DNA of 64,000 nt from Kocuria rosea (GTDB lineage: Bacteria > Actinomycetota > Actinomycetes > Actinomycetales > Micrococcaceae), in assembly GCF_006094695.1 (NCBI RefSeq), contig NZ_CP035103.1:186001-250000 (forward strand), written 5' to 3'. Below, piece after piece: positions 31,626-40,272 of the stretch. Every line of letters begins with the position of its first letter. The first letter of the stretch is position 1. The notes below the pieces were generated by a model. The model ran no database searches and was not told where the DNA came from. It was given only the letters and a program-made list of their open reading frames with translations. A program made the position numbers and the translations under genes.

Positions 31626-32446
31626 TGAAACTTCGATCCACGCCGGAGGCACCGGCCCCCGCGGACCGCTCGGCGATCCGCACGGAGGACCTCACCGTGG
31701 TCCTCGGCGCCACTCCGGTGCTGCGCGGGGTCGACCTCGCTGTGGCCGAGGGCGAGGCCGTCGCACTCATGGGCGGCAACGGCTCCGGGAAGTCGACCCT
31801 CATCAAGTCCCTGCTCGGCATCGTGCCCGTCGACTCCGGCGAGGCCCGGCTGTTCGGCGCCGACGTCACCGGCGCGCGCCGGGCCGTGCCGTGGTCGCGC
31901 ATCGGCTACGTCCCCCAGCGCGTCGGCGTCGGCGCCGGGGTGCCGGCCACCGCGCTCGAGGTCGTGGCCTCGGGGCTGACGGGACACCGGCGCCTCCGCC
32001 CCGGCCCCGGGGCCCGGCGCGCGTGCCTCGACGCCCTGGAGCAGGTGGGACTGGCCGACCGGGCGCGCGAGAGCGTGGCGATCTTCTCCGGCGGCCAGCA
32101 GCAGCGGGTGCTGATCGCCCGGGCGCTGGTGCGGCGGCCCCGGCTGCTGCTGCTGGACGAGCCCCTGTCCGGGGTGGACCAGGTCTCCAAGGAGGCCATG
32201 GCCCGCATCCTGGCCCAGCTGCAGGCCGACGGCACCACGCTCCTGGTGGTGCTCCACGAGCTGGGCGAGCTGGCCCCCCTGCTGGACCGCGCCGTGGTGC
32301 TGCGCCACGGGCGCATCGTCCACGACGGCAGCCCTCCGCTGCCGGCCCCCGGGCACGACGCCCCCGATCACGAGCACCTGCACCCCCACGGGGACGAGCA
32401 CTCCGCCGTCCCGACCGCCCCCGATCTCCACGGAAAGCCCCAGTGA
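31625..32446 (+). CDS. znuC: Zinc ABC transporter ATP-binding protein
   Basis: A 273-residue ATPase. Walker A GGNGSGKSTLIK, Q-loop YVPQRVGVGAGVP, signature FSGGQQQRVLIARAL, Walker B LLLLDEPLSGVD and switch VLHELGEL are complete, and the ModF/ZnuC-type VATALEV-like region ATALEVVASGL fits metal-uptake ATPases. The C-terminus is His-rich (HDAPDHEHLHPHGDEH), typical of zinc carriers. The ATG at 31625 is seven bases after GAGAAT, so the mRNA is probably leaderless; an ATG at 31616 overlaps the -10 and is unlikely. The stop overlaps a GTG of znuB. Confidence 0.9.
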   Translation: MKLRSTPEAPAPADRSAIRTEDLTVVLGATPVLRGVDLAVAEGEAVALMGGNGSGKSTLIKSLLGIVPVDSGEARLFGADVTGARRAVPWSRIGYVPQRVGVGAGVPATALEVVASGLTGHRRLRPGPGARRACLDALEQVGLADRARESVAIFSGGQQQRVLIARALVRRPRLLLLDEPLSGVDQVSKEAMARILAQLQADGTTLLVVLHELGELAPLLDRAVVLRHGRIVHDGSPPLPAPGHDAPDHEHLHPHGDEHSAVPTAPDLHGKPQ

Positions 32447-32448
32447 CC

Positions 32449-33360
32449 ATGATCGAGACCCTCGCCGCCATGCTGGCCAGTCCGCTGATGCAGCGCGGCC
32501 TGCTGATCGCCGCCCTCGTGGGCGTCTCCGCGCCGGTGATCGGCACCTACCTGGTCCAGCGGCGCCTGGCGCTGCTCGGCGACGGCATCGGCCACGTCGC
32601 CCTGACCGGGGTTGCTATGGGCTGGCTGGCCGGCTCGGCGGCCGGACTCACCCCGCACGACGCCCTCGCCGTGCCCGGGGCGGTGGTCGCCGCGGTCATC
32701 GGCGCGGTGCTCATCGAGGTGATGCGCACCAAGGGGCGCACCAGCGGCGACGTGGCGCTGGCCCTGCTGTTCTACGGCGGCATCGCCGGTGGCGTGCTGC
32801 TGATCGGGCTGGCCGGCGGCACGTCGGCGAACCTCACCGGCTACCTCTTCGGGTCCATCGCCACCGTCACCCCCCTGGACGTCTGGCTCACCGCCGGGCT
32901 GGCCGCGGTGGTCCTCGGCCTCGGGCTCGGACTGCGCCCGGCGCTGTTCTCCCTGTGCCACGACGAGGAGTTCGCCCTCGCCACCGGTCTGCCGGTGCGG
33001 GCGCTGAACATCATGGTGGCCGTCATGGCCGCCCTGACCGTCTCCGTGTCGATGCGCGTGGTCGGCGTCCTCCTGGTCTCCGCCGTGATGATCGTCCCGG
33101 TGGCCGTGGCCCAGCTGGTCACCCGCTCCTTCGCCGGGACCATGGGGACGGCCATGGCCGTCGGGGTCGGGGTCTGCGTCACCGGCCTGTCCATCACCTA
33201 CTTCCACCCGCTGTCCCCCGGGGCCACGATCGTGGTGCTGGCCATCGCCTGCTACGTGCTGGCGCTGCTCCTCCGCCCCCTCCTGGGGCGCGCCCGGCGC
33301 CACGGCGCGCCGGATCGCCTCCACGACGTCGAGGACGACCTCCAGCTGCGAGGGGCGTGA
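32449..33360 (+). CDS. znuB: Zinc ABC transporter permease
   Basis: A 303-residue ABC-3 family permease with eight to nine membrane helices. Family marks are GTYLVQRRLALLGDGIGHVALTGVA, RTSGDVALALLFYGGIAGG, LFGSIATVTPLDVW and SMRVVGVLLVSAVMIVPVA. The ATG at 32449 is given; a GTG at 32443 overlapping the znuC stop as GTGA is also possible and adds two residues. It forms the membrane channel for zinc with ZnuC and the binding protein ZnuA, and is followed three bases later by the zur gene. Confidence 0.9.
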   Translation: MIETLAAMLASPLMQRGLLIAALVGVSAPVIGTYLVQRRLALLGDGIGHVALTGVAMGWLAGSAAGLTPHDALAVPGAVVAAVIGAVLIEVMRTKGRTSGDVALALLFYGGIAGGVLLIGLAGGTSANLTGYLFGSIATVTPLDVWLTAGLAAVVLGLGLGLRPALFSLCHDEEFALATGLPVRALNIMVAVMAALTVSVSMRVVGVLLVSAVMIVPVAVAQLVTRSFAGTMGTAMAVGVGVCVTGLSITYFHPLSPGATIVVLAIACYVLALLLRPLLGRARRHGAPDRLHDVEDDLQLRGA

Positions 33361-33362
33361 CC

Positions 33363-33752
33363 GTGTCCCGGACCACCCGGCAGCGCTCCGCCCTGGCCGA
33401 GCTGCTCGAACGGACCCCGGAGTTCCGCTCCGCCCAGCAGCTCCACGCCCTGCTGGGGGAGCAGGGGGAGTCCGTCTCCCTCGCCACCGTCTACCGCAAC
33501 CTCGGCGCCCTGGCCGAGGCCGGGGAGGTCGACGCCCTCGCCGCCCCCGGCGGGGAGACCCGGTACCGCCGGTGCCGGCGCACCGAGCACCACCACCACC
33601 TGGTGTGCCGCCGCTGCGGCCGCACCGTGGAGGTGGCCGAGACCGCCGTCGAGCGGTGGGCCGCCCAGACCGCCCGCCGGCACGGGTTCACCGAGGTCTC
33701 CCACGCCATCGAGCTCCACGGGACCTGCGAGGCGTGCCGGCACGACGTCTGA
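33363..33752 (+). CDS. zur: Fur-family zinc-responsive repressor Zur
   Basis: A 129-residue Fur-family protein. The winged helix covers residues 1-75 (RQRSALAELL, SAQQLHALL, SLATVYRNLGALAEAGEVD). Metal ligands are visible: RTEHHHHLVCRRCGRTVEV (His run plus a CxxC pair) and HGTCEACRHD with the second CxxC structural zinc site. Length and motifs fit Zur, and its place in the znu operon supports it. GTG at 33363 is chosen for GAGGGG eight bases upstream. It probably represses the three TGAGAA/TTCTCA promoters nearby when zinc is sufficient. Confidence 0.9.
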   Translation: MSRTTRQRSALAELLERTPEFRSAQQLHALLGEQGESVSLATVYRNLGALAEAGEVDALAAPGGETRYRRCRRTEHHHHLVCRRCGRTVEVAETAVERWAAQTARRHGFTEVSHAIELHGTCEACRHDV

Positions 33753-33774
33753 GGGTCGGCCCATCGCGGCCGTT

Positions 33775-33812
33775 TTGACAATGATTCTCAGATTGACTGA
33801 GAATTGTTCTCA
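33775..33812 (+). promoter_or_regulatory. znuA promoter with double Zur box (leaderless)
   Basis: TTGACA (33775-33780) and GAGAAT (33799-33804) precede the ATG at 33812 by seven bases after the -10. ATTCTCA-n7-TGAGAAT at 33784-33804 and the perfect TGAGAA-TTG-TTCTCA at 33798-33812 are overlapping palindromes, so Zur could bind twice and cover the start codon. Confidence 0.7.
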
Positions 33813-34822
33813 TGACCCTGTCGCGTGCCCTCGCCGTCCCGCTGTCCCTGACCGCCGCTCTCGCCCTGTCCTCCTGCGCCTCCGGCTCGGGCGACCCGTC
33901 GGCCGCCGGCGGGGGATCGAGCGGGACCCTGAGCGTGCAGGCCTCCTTCTACCCGCTGCAGTACGTCACCGAGCGCGTCGGCGGGGACCTCGTGCAGGTG
34001 GACTCGTTGACCCCCGCCGGGGCCGAGCCGCACGACCTGGAGCTGTCCCCGGCCGCCGTCGACGGACTGCGCACCGCGGACGCCGTGGTGTACCTCTCCG
34101 GTTTCCAGCCGGCGGTCGACGACGCCGTGGCCCAGGCCGCCCCCGAGCACGCCCTCGACGCGGTGCACGCCGGGGTGGAGGGCGAGGAGGCCCACTCCGC
34201 CGAGGAGCACGGGGCCGCGGAGGAGGCGCACAGCGAGGAGGCCCACGGCGACGAGGCCTCCGCCGAGGAGCCGCACGCCGAGGACGACCACGGGCACGAC
34301 CACGGCGGGGAGGACCCGCACTTCTGGCTGGACCCCGACCGGCTCGCCGCGGTGGCCACGGAGGTCGCCCACGAGCTGGCCGAGGTCGACCCGGACAACG
34401 CCGAGACCTACGAGTCCAACGCCGAGGAGCTGGCCACGGAGCTGGCCGCCCTGGACGAGGAGTTCGTCGCGGGGCTGGCCACCTGTGAGCGGGACACCAT
34501 CGTGGTCTCCCACGACGCCTACGGATACCTGGCGGACAAGTACGACCTCGAGCAGGTGGCCATCGCCGGGCTCGACCCCGACACCGAGCCCTCCCCGGCC
34601 CGGCTGGCCGAGATCGGCAAGGTGGTCGAGGCCGAGGGCGTCACCACGGTGTTCTCGGAGTCCCTGGTCAACCCGAAGGTCGCCGAGACCCTGGCGGCCG
34701 AGCACGGGATCGAGACGGCGGTCCTGGACCCGGTGGAGAACCAGTCCGACGAGAACGCCGACTACCAGCAGGTCATGCGCAACAACCTCGAGGCGCTGCG
34801 CACCGCCCTGGACTGCGCCTAG
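33812..34822 (+). CDS. znuA: Zinc-binding lipoprotein of the zinc ABC transporter
   Basis: A 336-residue cluster A-I binding protein. The signal peptide ends in LSSC (about residue 22). The zinc site residues are seen in GAEPHDLELSP, in the loop end GEDPHFWLDP, in IVVSHDAYGYLA and near the C-terminus. Between about residues 125 and 165 there is a long Glu/His/Asp-rich loop (HSAEEHGAAEEAHSEE, DDHGHDHGG), the mark of zinc rather than manganese carriers. It has its own double-Zur-box promoter, separate from znuCB-zur, and is followed by a strong hairpin. Confidence 0.92.
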   Translation: MTLSRALAVPLSLTAALALSSCASGSGDPSAAGGGSSGTLSVQASFYPLQYVTERVGGDLVQVDSLTPAGAEPHDLELSPAAVDGLRTADAVVYLSGFQPAVDDAVAQAAPEHALDAVHAGVEGEEAHSAEEHGAAEEAHSEEAHGDEASAEEPHAEDDHGHDHGGEDPHFWLDPDRLAAVATEVAHELAEVDPDNAETYESNAEELATELAALDEEFVAGLATCERDTIVVSHDAYGYLADKYDLEQVAIAGLDPDTEPSPARLAEIGKVVEAEGVTTVFSESLVNPKVAETLAAEHGIETAVLDPVENQSDENADYQQVMRNNLEALRTALDCA

Positions 34823-34889
34823 GGCTGCGCAGCCGCCTCCGCCGGGACGCCCGCGAGGTGATGGACCGTCCCGAGACGGATCCGGCGGT

Positions 34890-34917
34890 CCCCCACCGCG
34901 CACGGGCGCGGTGGGGG
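34890..34917 (+). terminator. Perfect 12-bp hairpin downstream of znuA
   Basis: Arms 34890-34901 and 34906-34917 are exact inverted repeats with a four-base loop, 67 bases after the znuA stop. It is probably an intrinsic terminator without T-run, separating znuA from the second two-component system. Confidence 0.7.
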
Positions 34918-35037
34918 AGAATGGGAACCGTGAACAGGACGACGGGGACCACCGTGGGCGCAGCCTCTCCGCACCATGACGCGGTGGACCCGGGCCCCGC
35001 CCGGACCTGAGCGGGCGCCGCCGACGAAGGAGCCACG

Positions 35038-35751
35038 ATGTCCTCACCTCCCGCGGGTCGTGTGCTGGTGGTCGACGACGAGGTCGACCTGGCGCAGCTC
35101 GTCGCGGGATACCTGCGCAAGGCCGGACTCGACGTCGCGGTGCGGCACGACGGCACCGACGCGGTGGCCGCCGTGCGGGACTTCGCGCCACAGGTCCTCG
35201 TGCTGGATCTGGGGCTGCCCGGGATCGACGGGGTCGAGGTGTGCCGTCAGGTGCGGACCTTCTCCGACTGCCACGTGCTGATGCTCACCGCCCGCGACGA
35301 CGAGATCGACAAGATCGTGGGCCTGTCGGTGGGAGCCGACGACTACGTGACCAAGCCGTTCAGCCCGCGCGAGCTCGTGGCCCGGGTCCAGGCCATGCTG
35401 CGCCGGGCCCGCACCGGCCCCGCACCCGCCCCGGCGGGGCCGGACCGGGAGCTCGTGGTCGGGGACCTGGTGGTGGACGAGGCCGCCCGGGAGGTCCGCG
35501 TGGGCGGGGAGCCGGTGGCGCTGACCCGGATCGAGTTCGACCTGCTGGCCGCCCTGGCGGCCCACCCGCAGGTGGTGCTCTCGCGCCGGCAGCTGGTGGA
35601 GATGGTCTGGGACGCCGCTTGGACCGGTGACGCACACCTGGTGGACGTGCACATCGGGCGGATCCGCAAGAAGCTCGGCGACGAGGCCGCCGGCCCGAAG
35701 TTCATCCAGACCATCCGCGGCGTCGGCTACCGGATGGGGGCCGGACGGTGA
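35038..35751 (+). CDS. OmpR-family response regulator (second paralogous system)
   Basis: A 237-residue regulator: receiver with VVDDEVD, phospho-acceptor D57 in VLVLDLGLPGIDG, MLTARDDEID and YVTKPFSPREL; winged helix with LTRIEFDLLAAL, VDVHIGRIRKKL and IRGVGYRM. It is strikingly similar along its length to the regulator at 18444-19145. GAAGGAG precedes the ATG. It sits after znuA but behind a terminator-like hairpin, so linkage to zinc is only positional. The kinase gene overlaps by four bases. Confidence 0.9.
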   Translation: MSSPPAGRVLVVDDEVDLAQLVAGYLRKAGLDVAVRHDGTDAVAAVRDFAPQVLVLDLGLPGIDGVEVCRQVRTFSDCHVLMLTARDDEIDKIVGLSVGADDYVTKPFSPRELVARVQAMLRRARTGPAPAPAGPDRELVVGDLVVDEAAREVRVGGEPVALTRIEFDLLAALAAHPQVVLSRRQLVEMVWDAAWTGDAHLVDVHIGRIRKKLGDEAAGPKFIQTIRGVGYRMGAGR

Positions 35752-36884
35752 GCACCAGTGCCCCGTCCCGGACCCGGTCATGGAGATCGCTGACCGTGCG
35801 GTTGATGCTGGCACAGACCTCGGTGCTGCTCAGCGGGCTGGTGATCGTGATGATCACCGCGGTCCTGGTCGGGCCGGACATGTTCCACGAAGAGCTCATC
35901 GACGCCGGTCACTACGACGAGGCCGACGGACTGGATCACCTGGAGGACGCCTTCCGCTCGGTGAGTCTGATGGCCCTGGCCATCGGCGGGCTCACGGCCC
36001 TCTGCATCGCCGGGCTGCTCAGCTTCTACCTCTACCGCACCATCGGGCGGTCCCTGGCGTCCTTCAGCACCGCGGCCGAAGAGGTGGCCGCGGGCAACTA
36101 CGGCGTGCGCGTGACCTCCGCCGCGCTGGGGCCGGAGTTCGACGCCCTGGCCGGCTCCTTCAACGGGATGGCCGCCAAGCTCAGTGCGGTGGACACCACG
36201 CGGCGCCAGATGCTCGCCGACCTGGCCCACGAGATGCGCACCCCGCTGGCCAGCCTCAAGGGCCATCTGGAAGGAGTCGAGGACGGGGTGGTCGCCCTCG
36301 ACGAGCACACCACCGGGATCCTCAACGCCCAGATCACCCGCCTGGAGCGCCTGGCCCGCGACATCCGCCAGCTCACCGCCGCCGAAGAGGGCATGACCCG
36401 GCCGCAGCTCACCCTCCAGGACCCCCGGCACCTGGCGGACCAGGCGGTCGCGGCCATCGAGCCCGACGCCGCCGGCAAGGGTGTCTCGATCACCTCGGTG
36501 AGCACCGGCCCGGAGACCGCCCCGGTGCCGCTGGACCCGGAGCGGATGGGCCAGGTGCTGAGCAATCTGCTGGAGAACGCCCTGCGCCACACCCCGACCG
36601 GGGGCGCCATCGTCCTGCGCACCGACCACACCGCCGAGGCGGTCACCTACACCGTCACCGACACCGGGGAGGGCATCAGCGCGGAGGGCCTCCCGCACGT
36701 CTTCGAGCGCTTCTACCGCGCGAACACCGGCCGGGAGGCCCACCGCGGCGGCTCGGGGCTGGGCCTGGCGATCAGCAGGGCCCTCGTCGAGGCCCAGGGC
36801 GGAACTTTGGAGGCCGCCAGTGACGGCCCCGGCCGCGGCGCCAGCTTCCGGATCCACCTGCCCCGCCGTCGCCCCGCCGGCTGA
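35748..36884 (+). CDS. Sensor histidine kinase (second paralogous system)
   Basis: A 378-residue membrane kinase. TM1 is about residues 18-40 and TM2 about 72-95; the short loop between them reads MFHEELIDAGH with additional His/Asp/Glu, matching the loop of the kinase at 19142-20287. HAMP, H-box LADLAHEMRTP (H161), N-box NLLENALRH, DTGEGIS and GGSGLGLAI complete the catalytic part. The GTG start overlaps the regulator stop. The loop pattern suggests a metal or redox ligand shared with the first system. Confidence 0.9.
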   Translation: MSTSAPSRTRSWRSLTVRLMLAQTSVLLSGLVIVMITAVLVGPDMFHEELIDAGHYDEADGLDHLEDAFRSVSLMALAIGGLTALCIAGLLSFYLYRTIGRSLASFSTAAEEVAAGNYGVRVTSAALGPEFDALAGSFNGMAAKLSAVDTTRRQMLADLAHEMRTPLASLKGHLEGVEDGVVALDEHTTGILNAQITRLERLARDIRQLTAAEEGMTRPQLTLQDPRHLADQAVAAIEPDAAGKGVSITSVSTGPETAPVPLDPERMGQVLSNLLENALRHTPTGGAIVLRTDHTAEAVTYTVTDTGEGISAEGLPHVFERFYRANTGREAHRGGSGLGLAISRALVEAQGGTLEAASDGPGRGASFRIHLPRRRPAG

Positions 36885-36967
36885 GCCCGCCGGACGGCCG
36901 GCGACCTCCGGGCCCGCCGCCGGTCTCTCGGGGCCTGCACGCGGGGCCGGTGCTTCCGCCCGCGGGC

Positions 36968-38014
36968 TCAGACGGTCCTGAGCGTGCGGCTGTCGTCGCG
37001 GATCTGCCCGACGAGCTCCTCGAGCATGTCCTCCAGGGTGACGATGCCCTCGGTCCTGCCGCGCCCGTCGAGCACGAGGCCGAGGTGGGCCCCGGAGTTC
37101 TGCATCAGGGCCAGGGCCCGGCGCAGGGGCACGTCCCGGTCGATCGTGGGCAGCGCGCGGATCAGGGACGGGTCGATCGGGGTGTCCCGGGCGGCCTCGT
37201 CGATCTCGATCAGGTCCTTGATGTGCACGTACCCGGCGAGCTCCCCGAAGACGTCGAAGATGGGGAACCGGGAGAACCCTCCGGCGGCCACCGTCTCGGC
37301 CTGGGCGGGGGTGACCCCGGCGGGCAGGGTGGTGACCCCGTCCAGCGGGATCACGATCCCGGTCACGCTGCGCTGCTCGAAGGTCAGGGCCCCCAGCAGC
37401 AGCCGCTCGTCGTTGGCCTCCAGCAGACCGCCGTGGCGGGACTCCTCGACCAGGGCCGCGACCTCGTCACGGGTGAACACCGAGGTGACCTCGTCCTTGG
37501 GCTCCACCTTCAGCAGCCGCAGGATCACGTTGGCGACGCCGTTGAGCACCCACAGCAGCGGGCGCAGCGCGGTGACGATGCCCACCAGGACGGGGGCCAG
37601 GACCACGGCCATGCGCTCCGGGCCGGCCAGGGCGATGTTCTTGGGCACCATCTCCCCGAACACCACGTGCAGGTAGGTCACCAGGGACAGGGCGATCGCG
37701 AAGGCGATCGGGTGCACGAAGGCCTCCGGGACGCCGATCGCGGCGAAGGGCACCTCCAGCAGGTGGGCGATGGCCGGTTCGCTGATGTAGCCCAGGGCCA
37801 GGGAGCAGATGGTGATGCCCAGCTGTGCGCCGGCCATCATCAGCGAGACGTTCTCCATGGCCCCCAGGGTCACCTTCGCGGCCCAGGACCCGGACAGCGC
37901 CCTGGGCTCGATGATGGTGCGGCGGGCGGAGATCAGGGCGAACTCCGCGCCGACGAAGAACGCGTTGGCGCCCAGGAGCACCACGGTCAGGATCAGGCCG
38001 GTGACCTCGCTCAT
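36968..38014 (-). CDS. CNNM/hemolysin family membrane protein, short form (DUF21-CBS)
   Basis: A 348-residue protein: DUF21 membrane domain (about 1-190, with ANAFFVGAEFALISARR, LMMAGAQLGITICSLALG, VVFGEMVPKNIALA) and a CBS pair (about 200-335, ending GIVTLEDMLEELVGQI). The C-terminal CorC_HlyC domain present in the partner gene is absent. The family transports or senses Mg2+ or other divalent ions. The ATG overlaps the stop of the upstream long-form gene (ATGA), so the two are co-translated and may form a heteromer. Confidence 0.88.
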   Translation of the reverse strand: MSEVTGLILTVVLLGANAFFVGAEFALISARRTIIEPRALSGSWAAKVTLGAMENVSLMMAGAQLGITICSLALGYISEPAIAHLLEVPFAAIGVPEAFVHPIAFAIALSLVTYLHVVFGEMVPKNIALAGPERMAVVLAPVLVGIVTALRPLLWVLNGVANVILRLLKVEPKDEVTSVFTRDEVAALVEESRHGGLLEANDERLLLGALTFEQRSVTGIVIPLDGVTTLPAGVTPAQAETVAAGGFSRFPIFDVFGELAGYVHIKDLIEIDEAARDTPIDPSLIRALPTIDRDVPLRRALALMQNSGAHLGLVLDGRGRTEGIVTLEDMLEELVGQIRDDSRTLRTV

Positions 38015-39414
38015 CGGACGGACTCCTTCTGGTGGGCGGGCACTTCCACGGCGCGGTCCTCCGCGCCGTCCTCGGGTGCCGTCCCGTCACCGGGGCGGTG
38101 GACGCGGGCGTGCACCGCGGTGATGCGGTGGACGTCCAGCGCGGTGACCTCGAAGGTGATCGTGGCCTCCGGTTCACCGGGCGCGGGGGCGGCCGCCACC
38201 GTGACCCGGTCCCCGACCTCGGCCAGTCGGCCCAGGTGCAGGGTCACGAGCCCGGCGAGGGTCTCGTAGTCCTCGTGCTCGGGGACCGCCGCGCCGAGGT
38301 GCTCGGCCGCCTCGTCCGGGCGCAGCGCCGCGGAGAGGTCCCAGGACCCGTCCGGCTCCACCGTGACGGGCTCCGGCTCGGGGTCGTGCTCGTCGCGCAC
38401 CTCTCCGACGAGCTCCTCGACCAGGTCCTCCAGGGTGACCAGCCCGGCGGTGTCGCCGAACTCGTCGATCAGCACCGCCATCTGCAGGCCCCCGGCGCGC
38501 AGGGTGTCCATCAGCTCGTCCAGCTCCACCGTGTCCGGGACGAAGGTCACCTCGTCCATGACCGTTCCCACGGTAACGGCGTTCCGCTCGCGGTAGGGCA
38601 CGGCCAGGCCGTGGCGCACGTGCACCTGGCCCAGGACCGCGCCCTCGTCCGCGTCGAGGACGGGGAAGCGGGAGTGCCCCGAGGCCTTGGCCGCGGCCAG
38701 CAGCTCGTGCACGGACGCGTCCGGGGCCAGGGTGGTCATCTGACCCCGGGGGGTCATCACGTCGTGGGCGCGGCGGTCGCCGAAGGCGAAGGAGCGCTCG
38801 ACCAGCTCGGCGGTGGCCGCGGCCAGCGCCCCCCGCTCGGCGGAGTGGCGCACCAGCCCGGCGAGCTCCTCGGGAGAGCGGGTCGAGGCCAGCTCCTCCT
38901 GCGGCTCGACCCCGAGGGCGCGCACGATGCGGTTGGCGTTGCCGTTGAACAGCCGGATCGGCCAGGCCAGGGCCTTGGTGAAGCCGCGCTGGAACCCGCT
39001 CACCGCACGCGCGGTGGCCAGCGGCCTGGAGATGGCCAGGTTCTTGGGCACCAGCTCCCCGAAGATCATGGTCAGGCCGGTCGCCAGCACCAGCGCCAGC
39101 ACGACGGAGGTGGAGCGGGCCGCCACCGGGGACAGCCCGGCGCCGGTGAGCGGACCCACGATCAGGGCGGCGATGGCCGGCTCGGCCAGGAAGCCGATGC
39201 CCAGGTTCGTCACGGTGATGCCCAGCTGCGCCCCGGAGAGCTGCGTGGACAGGGTCTTCATCGCCCGCAGCACCCCGCCCGAACGGCGGTCACCGGTGGC
39301 CGCGGCGGCCTCGACGTCGTTGCGGTTGACGGTGATCAGCGAGAACTCGGCGGCCACGAAGGCTCCGCAGGCGGCGATCAGGGTCACCCCGAGGAGGATC
39401 GACAGGACTTCCAT
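38011..39414 (-). CDS. CNNM/hemolysin family membrane protein, long form (DUF21-CBS-CorC_HlyC)
   Basis: A 467-residue protein with a DUF21 domain ([47 protein letters not shown]), a CBS pair (VMTPRGQMTTL to LVTLEDLVEELVGEV) and a C-terminal CorC_HlyC domain with LAGLVTLHLGRLAEVGDRV. The ATG at 39414 is given; GTG codons 9 and 12 bases upstream are in phase, and the purine-rich GAGGTGGTGGGG makes the choice uncertain. It is first of a pair with the short form and diverges from a second such pair at 40273-42722. Confidence 0.87.
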   Translation of the reverse strand: MEVLSILLGVTLIAACGAFVAAEFSLITVNRNDVEAAAATGDRRSGGVLRAMKTLSTQLSGAQLGITVTNLGIGFLAEPAIAALIVGPLTGAGLSPVAARSTSVVLALVLATGLTMIFGELVPKNLAISRPLATARAVSGFQRGFTKALAWPIRLFNGNANRIVRALGVEPQEELASTRSPEELAGLVRHSAERGALAAATAELVERSFAFGDRRAHDVMTPRGQMTTLAPDASVHELLAAAKASGHSRFPVLDADEGAVLGQVHVRHGLAVPYRERNAVTVGTVMDEVTFVPDTVELDELMDTLRAGGLQMAVLIDEFGDTAGLVTLEDLVEELVGEVRDEHDPEPEPVTVEPDGSWDLSAALRPDEAAEHLGAAVPEHEDYETLAGLVTLHLGRLAEVGDRVTVAAAPAPGEPEATITFEVTALDVHRITAVHARVHRPGDGTAPEDGAEDRAVEVPAHQKESVR

Positions 39415-39632
39415 CAGCCCCACCACCTCGTCACATCTGCACGGCCCGAAGGCCAGGGTCTGTCACAGGGCGCGTCGCAGTGGGCGCTCATGATCTCCGT
39501 ATCTCACTCGTGCACAGGGCGGCCCAGCATCAGGCCGCGGGAACCAGGAAATCTAGCAATCCCAACCGGGAGAAGGCTGGGAAAGATGCCCGGCGCACGA
39601 GCACCGGCACAGCCCGCCAGTAGGCTCGGGCC
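39415..39632 (-). promoter_or_regulatory. Divergent region upstream of the left CNNM pair
   Basis: Toward the CNNM genes a TAGATT -10-like box (plus-strand 39550-39555) would give a leader of about 130 bases, containing GGCC-UUCG-GGCC (39443-39454), a stable tetraloop hairpin. Toward the right, TAGGCT at 39621-39626 ends six bases before the GTG at 39633. No gene is seen here. Confidence 0.4.
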
Positions 39633-40007
39633 GTGACCGGACTCAGTGGAGCGGCCCTGCTCGAGGTGCTCGGCGCCGCCGCGACCAACGCCGGTCTGGC
39701 CCTGGTGGCGGCGGCCGTGATCATCCGCTGCCTGCACGCCCGGTGGCACCGGACCGAGGCGATCCACGTCCTGCGGGACGGGGCGTGCTACCTGCGCTGG
39801 CACACCACGCGCTACGAGATCCACGAGGAGCCCTGGCACCACCCGCCGGTGCCCGCTCCCGCGCCCGGGGCCGAGGTGGTCGTCTGGTTCCACTCCCGGC
39901 ACCCCGAGCAGTGGAGACTGAGCACCCCGCACCGCCCGGTCTGGGCGCTGGCGGTCTGCGGGGCAGGCCTCGTGCTCCTGGGACTGCTGATGCCGGTGTT
40001 CCTGTAG
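39633..40007 (+). CDS. Small membrane protein of unknown function
   Basis: A 124-residue protein with one hydrophobic helix near the N-terminus (residues 8-30) and one at the C-terminus (about 103-124), enclosing a soluble middle rich in His, Trp and Pro (ARWHRTEAIHVLRDGACYLRWHTTRYEIHEE, shown only in part here as WHTTRYEIHEEPWHHPP). I do not recognise a family. The GTG start is six bases after a TAGGCT -10 box, so it is probably leaderless. It lies exactly between two divergent CNNM gene pairs. Confidence 0.65.
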   Translation: MTGLSGAALLEVLGAAATNAGLALVAAAVIIRCLHARWHRTEAIHVLRDGACYLRWHTTRYEIHEEPWHHPPVPAPAPGAEVVVWFHSRHPEQWRLSTPHRPVWALAVCGAGLVLLGLLMPVFL

Positions 40008-40095
40008 GCCCGGGCCAGATGCCCACGTCCACCGCCGAACCTGTGCGTCAGCCCGGAATGTGGGGCGTCGTCACGTGGGGGCGTCCGACGGCAAA

Positions 40096-40272
40096 TAGAC
40101 TGTGAGGCGTTCCAGACCCCCGATCATGGAGAGCGTGAACCAGCCCGATGGGCCCATCGCCTGCGAGACCCGGGTCGTCCGACGACCCGGGCGACAGTTG
40201 TCCTTTTCCCGCAACAGCTGACCCCCGCCGCAGGCTCCGGCCCGGCTCTCCCGATCCAGGAGTGAGCCCCCG
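40096..40272 (+). ncRNA. Long structured leader of the right CNNM pair (candidate ion-sensing element)
   Basis: A TAGACT -10 box at 40096-40101 predicts a leader of about 165 bases. It contains a 14-bp palindrome at 40146-40159 and a perfect 10-bp hairpin at 40169-40191 followed by a TTTT run at 40204-40207, as in a transcription attenuator. Early words GTGAGGC and GGAGAGCG loosely recall the Mg2+ M-box, but I cannot fold or align it, so only a structured leader is claimed. Confidence 0.35.

Noticed and set aside
40102..40272. Confident assignment of the CNNM leader as an M-box riboswitch
   Set aside because: Only a few short words match from memory and no fold or alignment could be computed; kept as a hypothesis in the findings.
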